Counted from the stretch's first letter, positions 1-6,310 are shown. The stretch: DNA of 7,659 bases from Candidatus Dormiibacterota bacterium (GCA_003132265.1 PKXE01000205.1:15499-23157), one strand, 5' to 3'. A program made the numbers and translations. Notes: generated by a model not told the origin, from the sequence alone.

Positions 1-13
1 TCGGTTTTGCCAT
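1..13 (-). CDS. Possible 5' end of a further minus-strand gene, cut by the window edge
   Basis: Reading the minus strand, an ATG at 13-11 is followed by codons for Ala, Lys and Pro before the window ends. A GGAGG sequence at 22-18 lies 4 nt upstream, a slightly short but usable ribosome-binding distance. The gene would follow the MreB-like gene in the same direction after a gap of about 210 nt. Only four residues are visible, so no function can be given. It could be a chance ATG. Confidence 0.3.
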
Positions 14-94
14 CAAGCCTCCGATGGGACTGCCTCCCGCTCCGGCGACCGTCGCGCGCGAACGAGGGAGGCGAGGGTGGACTGGCCCACCAGC

Positions 95-112
95 TTATTA
101 GCCTGGGCTAAT
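95..112 (-). promoter_or_regulatory. 7-bp inverted repeat overlapping a -10-like TAATAA, candidate operator/promoter
   Basis: ATTAGCC at 97-103 and GGCTAAT at 106-112 form a perfect 7-bp inverted repeat around a TG centre. Read on the minus strand, TAATAA (100-95) overlaps one arm and resembles a -10 hexamer. I see no good -35 at the right distance. If it is a promoter, it would drive the possible gene starting at 13, with a leader of about 75 nt. The symmetry and A/T-rich ends suit a dimeric helix-turn-helix repressor site. This is inference from sequence shape only. Confidence 0.3.
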
Positions 113-134
113 CTCACTCTTCGACTGCGCTGAT

Positions 135-146
135 CCGAGGCCTCGG
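135..146. repeat. 12-bp perfect palindrome
   Basis: CCGAGGCCTCGG is self-complementary with no loop, so it is more likely a protein-binding or chance palindrome than an RNA hairpin. It lies 22 nt to the right of the 97-112 inverted repeat, in the non-coding stretch. No T-run follows on either strand. GC-rich DNA produces such palindromes fairly often. Confidence 0.3.
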
Positions 147-226
147 CAACATGTGAATTCCGACCTGCGGGAAAGGGCCTGGTGTCGCTCCGGCGTCGGC
201 GCCCCGTTCGGCGGCAAGTCCTGAGG

Positions 227-1045
227 TCAGCGGAGGTAGAGCAGGCCCTCACCGCCCAGGGACTCGATCCGGGCCAGCGCCACGTCGGTGCCCTTGGCCA
301 CGCAGTGGTCGGGATCGGCGAGCAGTCGAGCGGCCAGACCGGTGGTGCCCGCCAGCCGCTCGCCGATTTGGGCCAGCGGGAGCCCCCGACCGCCGATGGC
401 CAGTCCCGATTCCCGGGCCCGGTCCCGCAGCGACGGTGGCAGTTCCGCCAGCAGCTCGTTGACGAGACTGGACAGCCCCGCCAGCCCGGCCTCGCCCTCC
501 CATGACCCGGGCGGCGGCGCGATCGCCCGGTGGCCGAGCAGTCCCTCGTGGCAGACGATCGCCACCTGGGCCGCCTGGGGCAAGAGGAAGACCAGGGGAA
601 GGGGGGTCCAGGAGGCGATCGGCAGGCCGGCCCCGAGGGCCGCCGCCAGCGGCAGGTCCATCATGTGGGCCATTCGCGCCCCCGACGCCATGGCCACCTG
701 CAGGAGCGCCCGCCGGGAAGCGGTGGACAGCTCGGCTGGCACCCCCAGCATCAGCTCATGGCGTGAGAACAAGAGCCGGCCGACCACCCGGAAGATCACC
801 TGGCGGAGGAACTGCTCGGCCGCCTCGATATCCGCCAACTGCTCCACCCCAAGCGGCCAGCTGACCTCCACCTCGCCGGGACGGTCGGCCGCCAGCTCCA
901 GGGCGGCGGTCCCGAACGCCAGCGCCCGGCCGCTGCCCTTCTGCCGGGCCAGCACGGCCGGCTCCTCGATCACTAGGCCATCACCCCTTGCCCAAACCAC
1001 TACCTGGTCGGGGGAAAGGTCGATGCCGAAGCGGCGCAGGGCCAC
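227..1045 (-). CDS. Degenerate MreB/Mbl-like actin-family protein, shortened and lacking nucleotide-binding motifs
   Basis: This 272-aa protein starts with GTG, 6 nt after murA, and ends in TGA. It aligns by eye with MreB/Mbl along its length. The GIDL start is at residues 7-10, and EEPAVLA at 27-33 matches MreB EPSVVA. SWPLGVEQLADIEAAEQFL at 62-80 matches the MreB stretch ending RPLKDGVIADFE. AAALGAGLPI is at 134-143, and a C-terminal block at 193-262 is also shared. MreB is usually about 335-345 aa; most of the missing length lies between about 180 and 195, where subdomain IIB should be. The phosphate-1 loop GTAN is SPDQ (11-14). The phosphate-2 DIGGGT is replaced by FLLPQA (153-158). The acidic pair before PMAAAIG reads Asp-Leu (130-131), and the adenosine-side GGG is GGR (218-220). 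ATP binding and filament turnover as in MreB are therefore unlikely. The frame is open with normal codon bias, so this looks like a constrained protein rather than a pseudogene. It lies downstream of murA, as mbl does in Bacillus. A regulatory or scaffolding role in wall growth is inference. Confidence 0.72.
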   Translation of the reverse strand: MALRRFGIDLSPDQVVVWARGDGLVIEEPAVLARQKGSGRALAFGTAALELAADRPGEVEVSWPLGVEQLADIEAAEQFLRQVIFRVVGRLLFSRHELMLGVPAELSTASRRALLQVAMASGARMAHMMDLPLAAALGAGLPIASWTPLPLVFLLPQAAQVAIVCHEGLLGHRAIAPPPGSWEGEAGLAGLSSLVNELLAELPPSLRDRARESGLAIGGRGLPLAQIGERLAGTTGLAARLLADPDHCVAKGTDVALARIESLGGEGLLYLR

Positions 1046-1051
1046 CGCCGC

Positions 1052-2353
1052 TTAGCCCTGCTCGCCCGCGGGAAGGAGCTTCAGGCTCGCCCCGAGTCCG
1101 GTGAGCTTGCCCACCAAATCCTCGTAGCCACGGTCGAGGTGATGGACATTGGTGAGCGAGCTGGCGCCCTCCGCGCAGAGAGCGCCGATCACCAGCGCCG
1201 CGCCCGAGCGAATGTCGGAGATGTTCAGCTCCGCGCCCCGGAGCGGCGCCCCACCCCGGATCACGGCGCTGCGGCCCTGGAGGCTGATCTCGGCTCCCAG
1301 CCGACGCAGCTGCTCGACGTGCTGGAAGCGGTTCTCGAAGAGCGCTTCCGAGACGGTGCTCACGCCCTCGGCCTGGGTCATCAAGGCGACGAACTGGGCC
1401 TGGAGATCGGTGGCGAATCCGGGGTGCGGCCAGGTGGTCATGTCCACCGCCCGCAGCCCGCTGCGGCGAGAGATCCTCAGCCAGGCGCCGCCCTCCTCCA
1501 CCTCGCACCCCGCCCGGCGCAGCTTGTGCAGCACTTGGTCCAGGTCGTCACAGAAGAGGTGGTCGATCAGGATCTCGCCTCCGGTGGCCGCCGCCGCCAT
1601 CGCGAACGTGCCCGCCTCGATGTAGTCGGCCCGCACCTGGTGCTCGGTCGGATGGAGTCGGGCCACCCCCTCGATCACGATCCGGTCGCCCCCCGCCCCG
1701 GAGATCCGGGCCCCCATCGCCTTGAGGCAAAGGGCGAGGTCCACGACATGGGGCTCTCGGGCGGCGTTGGAGATGACGGTTATCCCATCGGCCCGGGCGG
1801 CCGCCATCATCAGGTTCTCAGTGCCGGTCACGGTCGGCAGGTCCAGCTGGACATGGGCCCCGTGGAGCCGGGTGGCCCGGGCCCGGATCCCGAACTCGTC
1901 CTCATCTACCTCGGCCCCCATCGCCCGCAGCCCTTCCAGGTGCTGCTCCACCCGTCGCATCCCGATGTCGTCCCCCCCGGGAAGCGGCAAGGAGGCCTCG
2001 CCTCGGGAGACCAGCAGCGGGCCCAGCACCAGGAGCGAAGCCCGCATCCGGCGAGCCAGGTCACCGTTGGGTTCGGTCATGGTGATGCCCTGGGCGTCGA
2101 TCTCGACCTCGCCGTCGGACCGGTCAACCCGGGCCCCCAAGCCACGCAGCAGCCGGCACATGGTCTCCACGTCCTCGATGGCGGGGACATTGCTGAGGCG
2201 GAGCGGGCCATCGGTCAGGATGGCGGCGGCCATCTGGGGTAGGGCCGCATTCTTACTGCCGCTGACCGTGACCCGGCCCCGAAGCGGGGTGCCGCCCCCG
2301 ATCTCCAGACGTTCCGACGGCACGGCCCCGGAGCTGCCCTTGGGCTCAGACAT
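1052..2353 (-). CDS. murA: UDP-N-acetylglucosamine 1-carboxyvinyltransferase (MurA), Asp-type active site
   Basis: MurA transfers enolpyruvate from phosphoenolpyruvate to UDP-GlcNAc, the first committed step of peptidoglycan synthesis in the cytoplasm. The chosen ATG at 2353 gives 433 aa, close to the usual 420-430. A GTG/ATG-type start further upstream (2404) would overlap wecA by 59 nt and add a tail without homology. Visible motifs are VSGSKNAALP with the catalytic Lys34 and Asn35, MRAS with Arg104, LPGG at 123-127 followed by Asp128, Arg133, PHPGFATD ending at Asp316, FENRF at 341-343 onward, and DRGYE with Arg408. Asp128 occupies the position of E. coli Cys115. Asp at this site is known from M. 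tuberculosis and Chlamydia MurA and gives intrinsic fosfomycin insensitivity. The start overlaps the wecA stop as ATGTCTGA (8 nt), and no clear ribosome site is seen, so translational coupling is likely. The MreB-like gene follows after 6 nt. Confidence 0.96.
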   Translation of the reverse strand: MSEPKGSSGAVPSERLEIGGGTPLRGRVTVSGSKNAALPQMAAAILTDGPLRLSNVPAIEDVETMCRLLRGLGARVDRSDGEVEIDAQGITMTEPNGDLARRMRASLLVLGPLLVSRGEASLPLPGGDDIGMRRVEQHLEGLRAMGAEVDEDEFGIRARATRLHGAHVQLDLPTVTGTENLMMAAARADGITVISNAAREPHVVDLALCLKAMGARISGAGGDRIVIEGVARLHPTEHQVRADYIEAGTFAMAAAATGGEILIDHLFCDDLDQVLHKLRRAGCEVEEGGAWLRISRRSGLRAVDMTTWPHPGFATDLQAQFVALMTQAEGVSTVSEALFENRFQHVEQLRRLGAEISLQGRSAVIRGGAPLRGAELNISDIRSGAALVIGALCAEGASSLTNVHHLDRGYEDLVGKLTGLGASLKLLPAGEQG

Positions 2354-3443
2354 GGGGACGGTCCAGCCGGGTCGCGTCGGCCTCCGCCCGTTGCTGGAAG
2401 GCAAAGCCGCCCCGCCGCCAGATCCGCCAGACCAGCAGCGCCAGCGCTACCAGCAGGAGCCCCAGAGCCACGGCCAGAATTTTGCGGTGTCCGAAGATGG
2501 CCAGGCCGACGCAACCTAGGATGGCGGTCGCCAGGTAGAACGTGATCGCCGTCTCCCTCGGGGTCAAGCCCAGCGCCAGCAGCCGATGGTGGAGGTGGCG
2601 GGCGTCGGCGTGAGCGAAACCCACCCCCTGGCGGCGGCGACGAAAGATGGCGAACGCCGTGTCCCCGATGGGCAGGGCCAGCGCCAGCACCGGCACGAAC
2701 AAGGCCAGCGCCACGGTCACCTTGGCGACTCCCAAGATGGTGATGATCCCGACCAGCATCCCCAGCAGGTGGCTGCCCGAGTCCCCCATGAAGATCCGGG
2801 CCGGGGCGAAGTTGAAGACGAGGAACCCGAGGCAGCACCCGATCAAGGCGGAGGAGAGCAGGATCACCCCGCTCTGGCTGGGCTCGACGCCGAGGCGGTT
2901 CACCGCCGCCAGGAAGAGGACTCCGCCGACGATCGCGACGACCCCGGCCGCCAGGCCGTCGACACCGTCCAGCAGGTTGATCGAGTTCTGCATTCCCATC
3001 AGCCAGATGATGGTGATGGGAATCGTCGCCCAGGCCAAGTGGATGGCCAGGCCGGGCAAATTAACGGAGTGGATGCTGATGGCGAAGAGCCAGGCCACCG
3101 CCAGAGAGCAGAGCCCCTGGATCACCAGCTTGGTCCAGTAGGCCAGGCCCAGGATGTCGTCGGCGGCCAGGAGCACGGCGACGACCACCGCGATCACCAC
3201 CACCTGGAGCCAGTCCTGGACCCCACGGCCGAAGGTGGCCATGGCCACCACGAAGCCGGCCATGATCGCGAGGCCACCCAGCCGGCCGGTCGGCTGGGTG
3301 TGGATGTGACGGCCGCCCGGCTGGGCCACCGCCCCCACCCGGAAGCTGATCCAGCGCGCCAGCGGCACGGTGGCCATGGTCACGACCACCGCCACCACCA
3401 TGATGGGCAGAGCACTGAGGTAATGGTCGTTGACGGTGGGCAC
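2346..3443 (-). CDS. wecA: WecA/TagO/MraY-family undecaprenyl-phosphate sugar-1-phosphate transferase
   Basis: This 365-aa polytopic membrane protein is of the type that moves GlcNAc-1-phosphate from UDP-GlcNAc to undecaprenyl (or decaprenyl) phosphate on the cytoplasmic face, starting teichoic-acid, arabinogalactan-linker or other wall glycopolymers. About ten or eleven hydrophobic segments are visible. Motifs in order: HTQPTGRLGG at 48-57, the Mg-binding AADDILGL at 93-100, NSINLLDGVDGL at 153-164, FMGDSGS at 218-224, and HADARHLHHRLL at 278-289, the WecA/TagO-type His loop. These separate it from MraY. The conserved Asp of the first cytoplasmic loop (E. coli Asp35, in VGLVDKP) is Ala40 here. 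The GTG start at 3443 is the first start after the glyA stop (14-nt gap). A weak GGGG lies upstream. An ATG at 3401 is an alternative but would remove most of the first membrane segment. The exact sugar substrate cannot be told from sequence. Confidence 0.9.
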   Translation of the reverse strand: MPTVNDHYLSALPIMVVAVVVTMATVPLARWISFRVGAVAQPGGRHIHTQPTGRLGGLAIMAGFVVAMATFGRGVQDWLQVVVIAVVVAVLLAADDILGLAYWTKLVIQGLCSLAVAWLFAISIHSVNLPGLAIHLAWATIPITIIWLMGMQNSINLLDGVDGLAAGVVAIVGGVLFLAAVNRLGVEPSQSGVILLSSALIGCCLGFLVFNFAPARIFMGDSGSHLLGMLVGIITILGVAKVTVALALFVPVLALALPIGDTAFAIFRRRRQGVGFAHADARHLHHRLLALGLTPRETAITFYLATAILGCVGLAIFGHRKILAVALGLLLVALALLVWRIWRRGGFAFQQRAEADATRLDRPHV

Positions 3444-3457
3444 AATCAGGGCCCCAG

Positions 3458-4717
3458 TCAGCGGTACGGCAGCGGAAAGGCCTCACACAGGATTCGCGCC
3501 CGGGCCGCCACCTCGCGCTCGACCGCCCCGTCCCCGAGGTTGTGGATGGTCCGGGAGATCAATGCAGCGATCTCGTCCATCTGCTCCAGCCCCATCCCCC
3601 TCGTGGTGATGGCCGGCGTGCCGAGCCGGATCCCGCTGGGGTTGAACTTGCTGGCCTCATCGAAGGGAATCGAGTTGCGATTGACCGTGATCCGAGCTCG
3701 GTCGAAGACCTCCTGCACCGCCTTCCCGGTGAGCCCCAGGGGCCTCAGGTCGATCAGCATCAGGTGGTTGTCGGTGCCACCACTCACCAGCCTGAGCCCC
3801 TCTTGGAGCAGCCCTTGCGCCAAGCGTTGGGCGTTGGCCACCACCCGCTGGGCGTAACCCTCCATCTCGGGCTGACCCCAGGCGCGCAGGGCCGCCGCCT
3901 TGCCGGCAATGGCGTGCACCAAAGGACCGCCCTGGGCCCCCGGGAAGACCGCCTTGTCGATCGCCTTGGCGTGCTCCTCCGGGGACAGGATCATCCCTCC
4001 CCAGGGGCCTCGAAGGGTCTTGTGGGTGGTCAGGGTGACCACGTCCGCGTACGGCACCGGGCTGGGGTGGGCGCCCCCCGCCACCAGCCCGGCGAAATGG
4101 GCCATGTCGACCATCAGCACCGCGTCCACCTCGTGGGCGATCTCGGCCAGCTGGGGGAAGTCGAAGATCCTCGGATACGCGCTGGCCCCGGCCACCAGGA
4201 CCCGCGGCCTGACCTCATGGGCCCGGCGCCTGATCTCCTCGTAGTCGAGTTGTTCGGTCTCTCGGCTGACCCCGTAGAACTCGGCGTGGTAGAAGATGCC
4301 GCTGAAGCTGACCGGAGACCCATGGGTGAGGTGCCCACCATGACTGAGGTCCAAGCCCAAGATGGTGTCGCCCGGCTGGCAGAAGGCCATGTAGGCCGCC
4401 AGGTTCGCCGAGCTGCCGCAGTGGGGTTGCACGTTGGCATGCTCAGCCCCGAACAGGGCGCAGGCCCGCTCCTGGGCCAGCGTCTCGATCTGGTCGACGA
4501 ACTCACAGCCGCCGTAGTAGCGCTTCCCCGGGGTCCCCTCGGCGTACTTGTTGGTGAGCCACGAGCCCACCGCCTCCAGGACGGCGGGGCTGGCCACGTT
4601 CTCCGAGGGAATCAGCTCCAGGGTGTACTGCTGGCGATCCAGCTCCGCCTCCAAAAGTGAGGCGAGCTCCGGATCCGCCTGATGCAGGGCACTGAGCCGC
4701 TGTTCGGCGATCGCCAT
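3458..4717 (-). CDS. glyA: Serine hydroxymethyltransferase (PLP-dependent)
   Basis: This 419-aa cytoplasmic enzyme interconverts serine and glycine while charging tetrahydrofolate with a one-carbon unit; full-length for the family. Visible features are LELIPSEN at 33-40, NKYAEG with Tyr58 and Glu60, GKRYYGGCE at 64-72, [10 protein letters not shown] at 126-135, [10 protein letters not shown] with Asp204 and His207, TTHKTLRGP with the PLP-binding Lys233, GAQGGP at 260-265, GGTDNHL at 313-319, and SGIRLGTPA with the carboxylate-binding Arg364. Three usually conserved positions differ. Trp239 stands where E. coli has Arg235 (GPRGG reads GPWGG). Thr62 replaces the Tyr of EGYPG, and Cys100 replaces Ser in the QPHSG motif. 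The frame is intact and all core catalytic residues remain, so an active enzyme is expected. The ATG at 4717 has a strong GGAGGG site 6 nt upstream, inside the end of tsaC, with a 1-nt gap between the genes. Confidence 0.97.
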   Translation of the reverse strand: MAIAEQRLSALHQADPELASLLEAELDRQQYTLELIPSENVASPAVLEAVGSWLTNKYAEGTPGKRYYGGCEFVDQIETLAQERACALFGAEHANVQPHCGSSANLAAYMAFCQPGDTILGLDLSHGGHLTHGSPVSFSGIFYHAEFYGVSRETEQLDYEEIRRRAHEVRPRVLVAGASAYPRIFDFPQLAEIAHEVDAVLMVDMAHFAGLVAGGAHPSPVPYADVVTLTTHKTLRGPWGGMILSPEEHAKAIDKAVFPGAQGGPLVHAIAGKAAALRAWGQPEMEGYAQRVVANAQRLAQGLLQEGLRLVSGGTDNHLMLIDLRPLGLTGKAVQEVFDRARITVNRNSIPFDEASKFNPSGIRLGTPAITTRGMGLEQMDEIAALISRTIHNLGDGAVEREVAARARILCEAFPLPYR

Positions 4718-4718
4718 C

Positions 4719-5354
4719 TCAGTCCCTCCGAATCCCAGGTTCCTGCTCGGGGACAGGGACCCCCAGCTCGCGGGCGCTGAGCCTGCCCTCGCGGATTAGG
4801 ACGAGCTGATCCCGAGTGAGGTCGAGTATAGATGAGGGTGGACGCAGAACCGGGGGGAACCGGTCCGCCAGGGCGCCGACCAACCCCGGGAGGGCCTGCA
4901 AGGCCGCGGCCGCGTCCAGGACGGGCTCCTCGCCGTGCCGGTTGGCGCTGGTGGTGGCCAGAGGGCCGGCCAGTCGCAGCAGCTCCAGAGCGACCGGGTG
5001 AGCGGGGATCCGGACCCCGACCGTCCCTGCACCTCCCAGGCCGTCTCCGAGTTCGGTTGCAGCCAGGATCAGGGTCAGCGGGCCCGGCCAGAAGCGGTCC
5101 GCTAGGGTGCGGGCGGTTGGTGTCCAGACCGCAAACTCCACCACCTCGTTCACCGTCGAGGCCATCAGGATGAGGGGCTGATCGGGGGGCCGCCCCTTGA
5201 TCTTGCACAGGCGGGCGATGGCGTTGCCTCGATGGGCGCGACAGCCGATCCCAAACACGGTGTCAGTGGGAAACCCGACCACGGCGCCGTCGCCCACGGC
5301 CGCCGCCGCCCGCCTCAGACCGGACTCCGACGAGCTCCAGAGCTCGCCGCTCAC
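4719..5354 (-). CDS. tsaC: L-threonylcarbamoyladenylate synthase (TsaC/YwlC/Sua5 YrdC-domain)
   Basis: The enzyme condenses threonine, bicarbonate and ATP to threonylcarbamoyl-AMP, the precursor of the t6A37 modification of ANN-decoding tRNAs. With the GTG start at 5354 it has 211 aa, a single YrdC domain without the extra C-terminal Sua5 domain. Motifs: [12 protein letters not shown] at 27-38, KIKGRP with Lys53 and Arg55, WPGPLTLIL at 89-97, VGVRIPAHP at 112-120 and TTSAN at 134-138. Near the C-terminus there is an SSILDLT...LIREG ending. The reading frame is open further upstream (to 5426), but that stretch lies inside prmC and shows no homology. The chosen GTG overlaps the prmC stop as GTGA and has GAGGTGA (5368-5362) 7 nt upstream, which supports it. 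A TGA followed by 1 nt leads into glyA. prmC and tsaC both support translation and are neighbours in many Actinomycetota. Confidence 0.94.
   Translation of the reverse strand: MSGELWSSSESGLRRAAAAVGDGAVVGFPTDTVFGIGCRAHRGNAIARLCKIKGRPPDQPLILMASTVNEVVEFAVWTPTARTLADRFWPGPLTLILAATELGDGLGGAGTVGVRIPAHPVALELLRLAGPLATTSANRHGEEPVLDAAAALQALPGLVGALADRFPPVLRPPSSILDLTRDQLVLIREGRLSARELGVPVPEQEPGIRRD
4724..4729 (-). promoter_or_regulatory. Shine-Dalgarno site of glyA (GGAGGG)
   Basis: GGAGGG on the minus strand lies 6 nt before the glyA ATG (4717-4715). It is the strongest ribosome site in the operon and lies within the last codons of tsaC. It fixes the glyA start and suggests glyA is translated at a higher rate than its neighbours, whose sites are weak. 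Confidence 0.75.
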
Positions 5355-6193
5355 CCGATGGTCACCTCGACCACCCGATTGCGTCCGGAGAGGTCTCGGT
5401 GCACCTGGGTCGTGGCCCGTGGCCAAACCGCAGCGCAGAGGCCGGCCACCTCGCCGGCCCGGCTGGGATCGACCTCCAAGAGCACCACCGCGCCCGGGTC
5501 CACCAGCCGGCTGAGTCCAGGTATCAGGGCCCGGTAGGAGTCCAGGCCATCGGGACCGGCATCGAGGGCAACACGGGGTTCCTGGTCGCGGACGCCGGGC
5601 GCCAGCCCGTCCGCCTCGGCACTGGTGAGGTAGGGGGGATTGCTGACCACCAGGTCGTACGGTCGGAGTTCTACCAGCGGACCTTCCCAGGAGCCCTGGA
5701 AGACCGGTACCCGCTCCGACACGCCAAGCCGCTGGGCATTGCTCCTCGCGATCTTCACCGCGGCTGGGGAGATGTCGACGGCGTCCACCGCGGCCGCAGA
5801 TCGGGCGGCGATGGCGATGGCCACGCAGCCGCTGCCGGTTCCGAGGTCAGCGCAGCGGGGTTGGCCTTCTCGAGGCGCCAGACGCAGCCTCGATATCTCG
5901 ACCAGCAACTCGGACTCCGGTCGGGGGATCAGCACCGCTCGGCTGACCTCAAACTCAAGCCCACAGAACTCCTTGTGGCCGACCAGATAGGCGACCGGCT
6001 CGCCCCCAGCGCGCCGGCGGACGAGCGCTCTGGCCTGGGCCAGCTCGGTCTCGGCCATAGGCCGCTCGAACTGCAAGTACAGCTCCAGGCGGGAGAGACC
6101 CAGCGCCTGGCCCACCAGAAGTTCGGCGTCCAGCCGCGCCGTCGGTGACCCCGCCTCGGTCAGGTAACCTGCGGCTCGGCGAAGGACATCCAC
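5351..6193 (-). CDS. prmC: Peptide chain release factor N5-glutamine methyltransferase (PrmC/HemK)
   Basis: PrmC uses S-adenosylmethionine to methylate the Gln of the GGQ motif in release factors RF1 and RF2, raising termination efficiency. This 280-aa protein has the N-terminal helical domain (about 1-80, with GGEPVAYLVGHKEFCGL at 63-79) and a class I methyltransferase domain. Motifs are LIPRPESE at 88-95, the SAM loop DLGTGSG at 116-122, the substrate-Gln-binding NPPY at 185-188, and EPRVAL...GPDGLDSYR at 205-221. The usual PRPETE reads PRPESE. Start choice: GTG at 6193 is the first conventional start after an in-frame TAA just upstream, but its nearest GAGGG is only 2 nt away. A CTG at 6208 has GAGGT 8 nt upstream and may be the true start, adding five residues. 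The stop overlaps the tsaC GTG. Its usual neighbour prfA is not upstream; the tad genes diverge there instead. Confidence 0.95.
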   Translation of the reverse strand: MDVLRRAAGYLTEAGSPTARLDAELLVGQALGLSRLELYLQFERPMAETELAQARALVRRRAGGEPVAYLVGHKEFCGLEFEVSRAVLIPRPESELLVEISRLRLAPREGQPRCADLGTGSGCVAIAIAARSAAAVDAVDISPAAVKIARSNAQRLGVSERVPVFQGSWEGPLVELRPYDLVVSNPPYLTSAEADGLAPGVRDQEPRVALDAGPDGLDSYRALIPGLSRLVDPGAVVLLEVDPSRAGEVAGLCAAVWPRATTQVHRDLSGRNRVVEVTIG

Positions 6194-6216
6194 TGCCCTC
6201 AGGCTCAGTTGGATTT

Positions 6217-6221
6217 ACCTC
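6217..6221 (-). promoter_or_regulatory. Possible ribosome-binding site of prmC (GAGGT)
   Basis: GAGGT on the minus strand lies 8 nt before an in-frame CTG (6208-6206) and 23 nt before the annotated GTG (6193). If functional, it favours a CTG start. The in-frame TAA lies between the GAGGT and the CTG, so no longer N-terminus is possible. Confidence 0.35.
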
Positions 6222-6253
6222 GTAGCATGCGATTCGGCGACCGATGATTGGTC

Positions 6254-6283
6254 CTGTTACAGCAACGTAACGGAAAGAGCCAA
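6254..6283 (-). promoter_or_regulatory. Weak promoter candidate for the prmC operon, overlapping an inverted repeat
   Basis: On the minus strand, TTGGCT (6283-6278) and TAACAG (6259-6254) are separated by 18 nt and loosely fit a -35/-10 pair. This would give a leader of about 40-55 nt before prmC. A GTTAC (6256-6260) and GTAAC (6267-6271) inverted repeat with a 6-nt spacer covers the -10 end and spacer. That is a natural place for a repressor to bind. Both hexamers are poor matches, so the call rests mainly on position. Confidence 0.25.
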
Positions 6284-6304
6284 GCTTACGTGAGCGAGCG
6301 GGGC

Positions 6305-6310
6305 TACTCT
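6305..6310 (+). promoter_or_regulatory. Candidate -10 element for a leaderless tadE transcript
   Basis: TACTCT fits the TANNNT -10 pattern common in high-GC bacteria and ends 8 nt before the tadE ATG (6319). Transcription would start at or next to the ATG. No Shine-Dalgarno sequence precedes the gene, which agrees with leaderless translation. The hexamer at the -35 distance (AAGCTT, 6282-6287, 17-nt spacer) does not resemble TTGACA. Confidence 0.35.

Larger units (their letters stand above)
14..226. other. Intergenic region downstream of the MreB-like gene
   Basis: No convincing gene is seen on either strand. The only reading frame across it, on the minus strand from 252 to 13, would encode an Arg/Ser-rich peptide with no recognisable motif. 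The region contains two inverted repeats (97-112 and 135-146, listed separately) and a ribosome-site-like GGAGG at 22-18 on the minus strand. No hairpin followed by a T-run is present, so a classical intrinsic terminator for the operon ending at 227 cannot be identified. Confidence 0.5.

Noticed and set aside
76..91. GGTGG...CCACC hairpin as a terminator
   Set aside because: The stem is only 5 bp and no T-run follows on either strand.
97..112. Iron-box (DtxR/IdeR) reading of the inverted repeat
   Set aside because: The TTAG...CTAA ends recall iron-box elements, but the spacing and centre do not fit the 19-bp consensus and no iron gene is in view.
13..252. 79-aa minus-strand reading frame whose stop overlaps the possible ATG at 13 (TGATG)
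   Set aside because: It starts inside the MreB-like gene in another frame, is rich in Arg and Ser, and shows no motif or ribosome site. The TGATG overlap is noted but not enough to call a gene.
1139..2242. Long plus-strand frame (367 aa) opposite murA
   Set aside because: It is antisense to a clear murA, has His/Gly/Pro-rich composition and no family motifs. Long antisense frames are expected from the G/C bias at third codon positions.
2586..3857. Long plus-strand frame (423 aa) opposite wecA and glyA
   Set aside because: It spans two real genes in antisense, is rich in Gln, His, Asp and Gly, and has no recognisable domain.
3542..4660. Plus-strand frame (372 aa) opposite glyA
   Set aside because: Shadow of the glyA coding sequence with no independent evidence.
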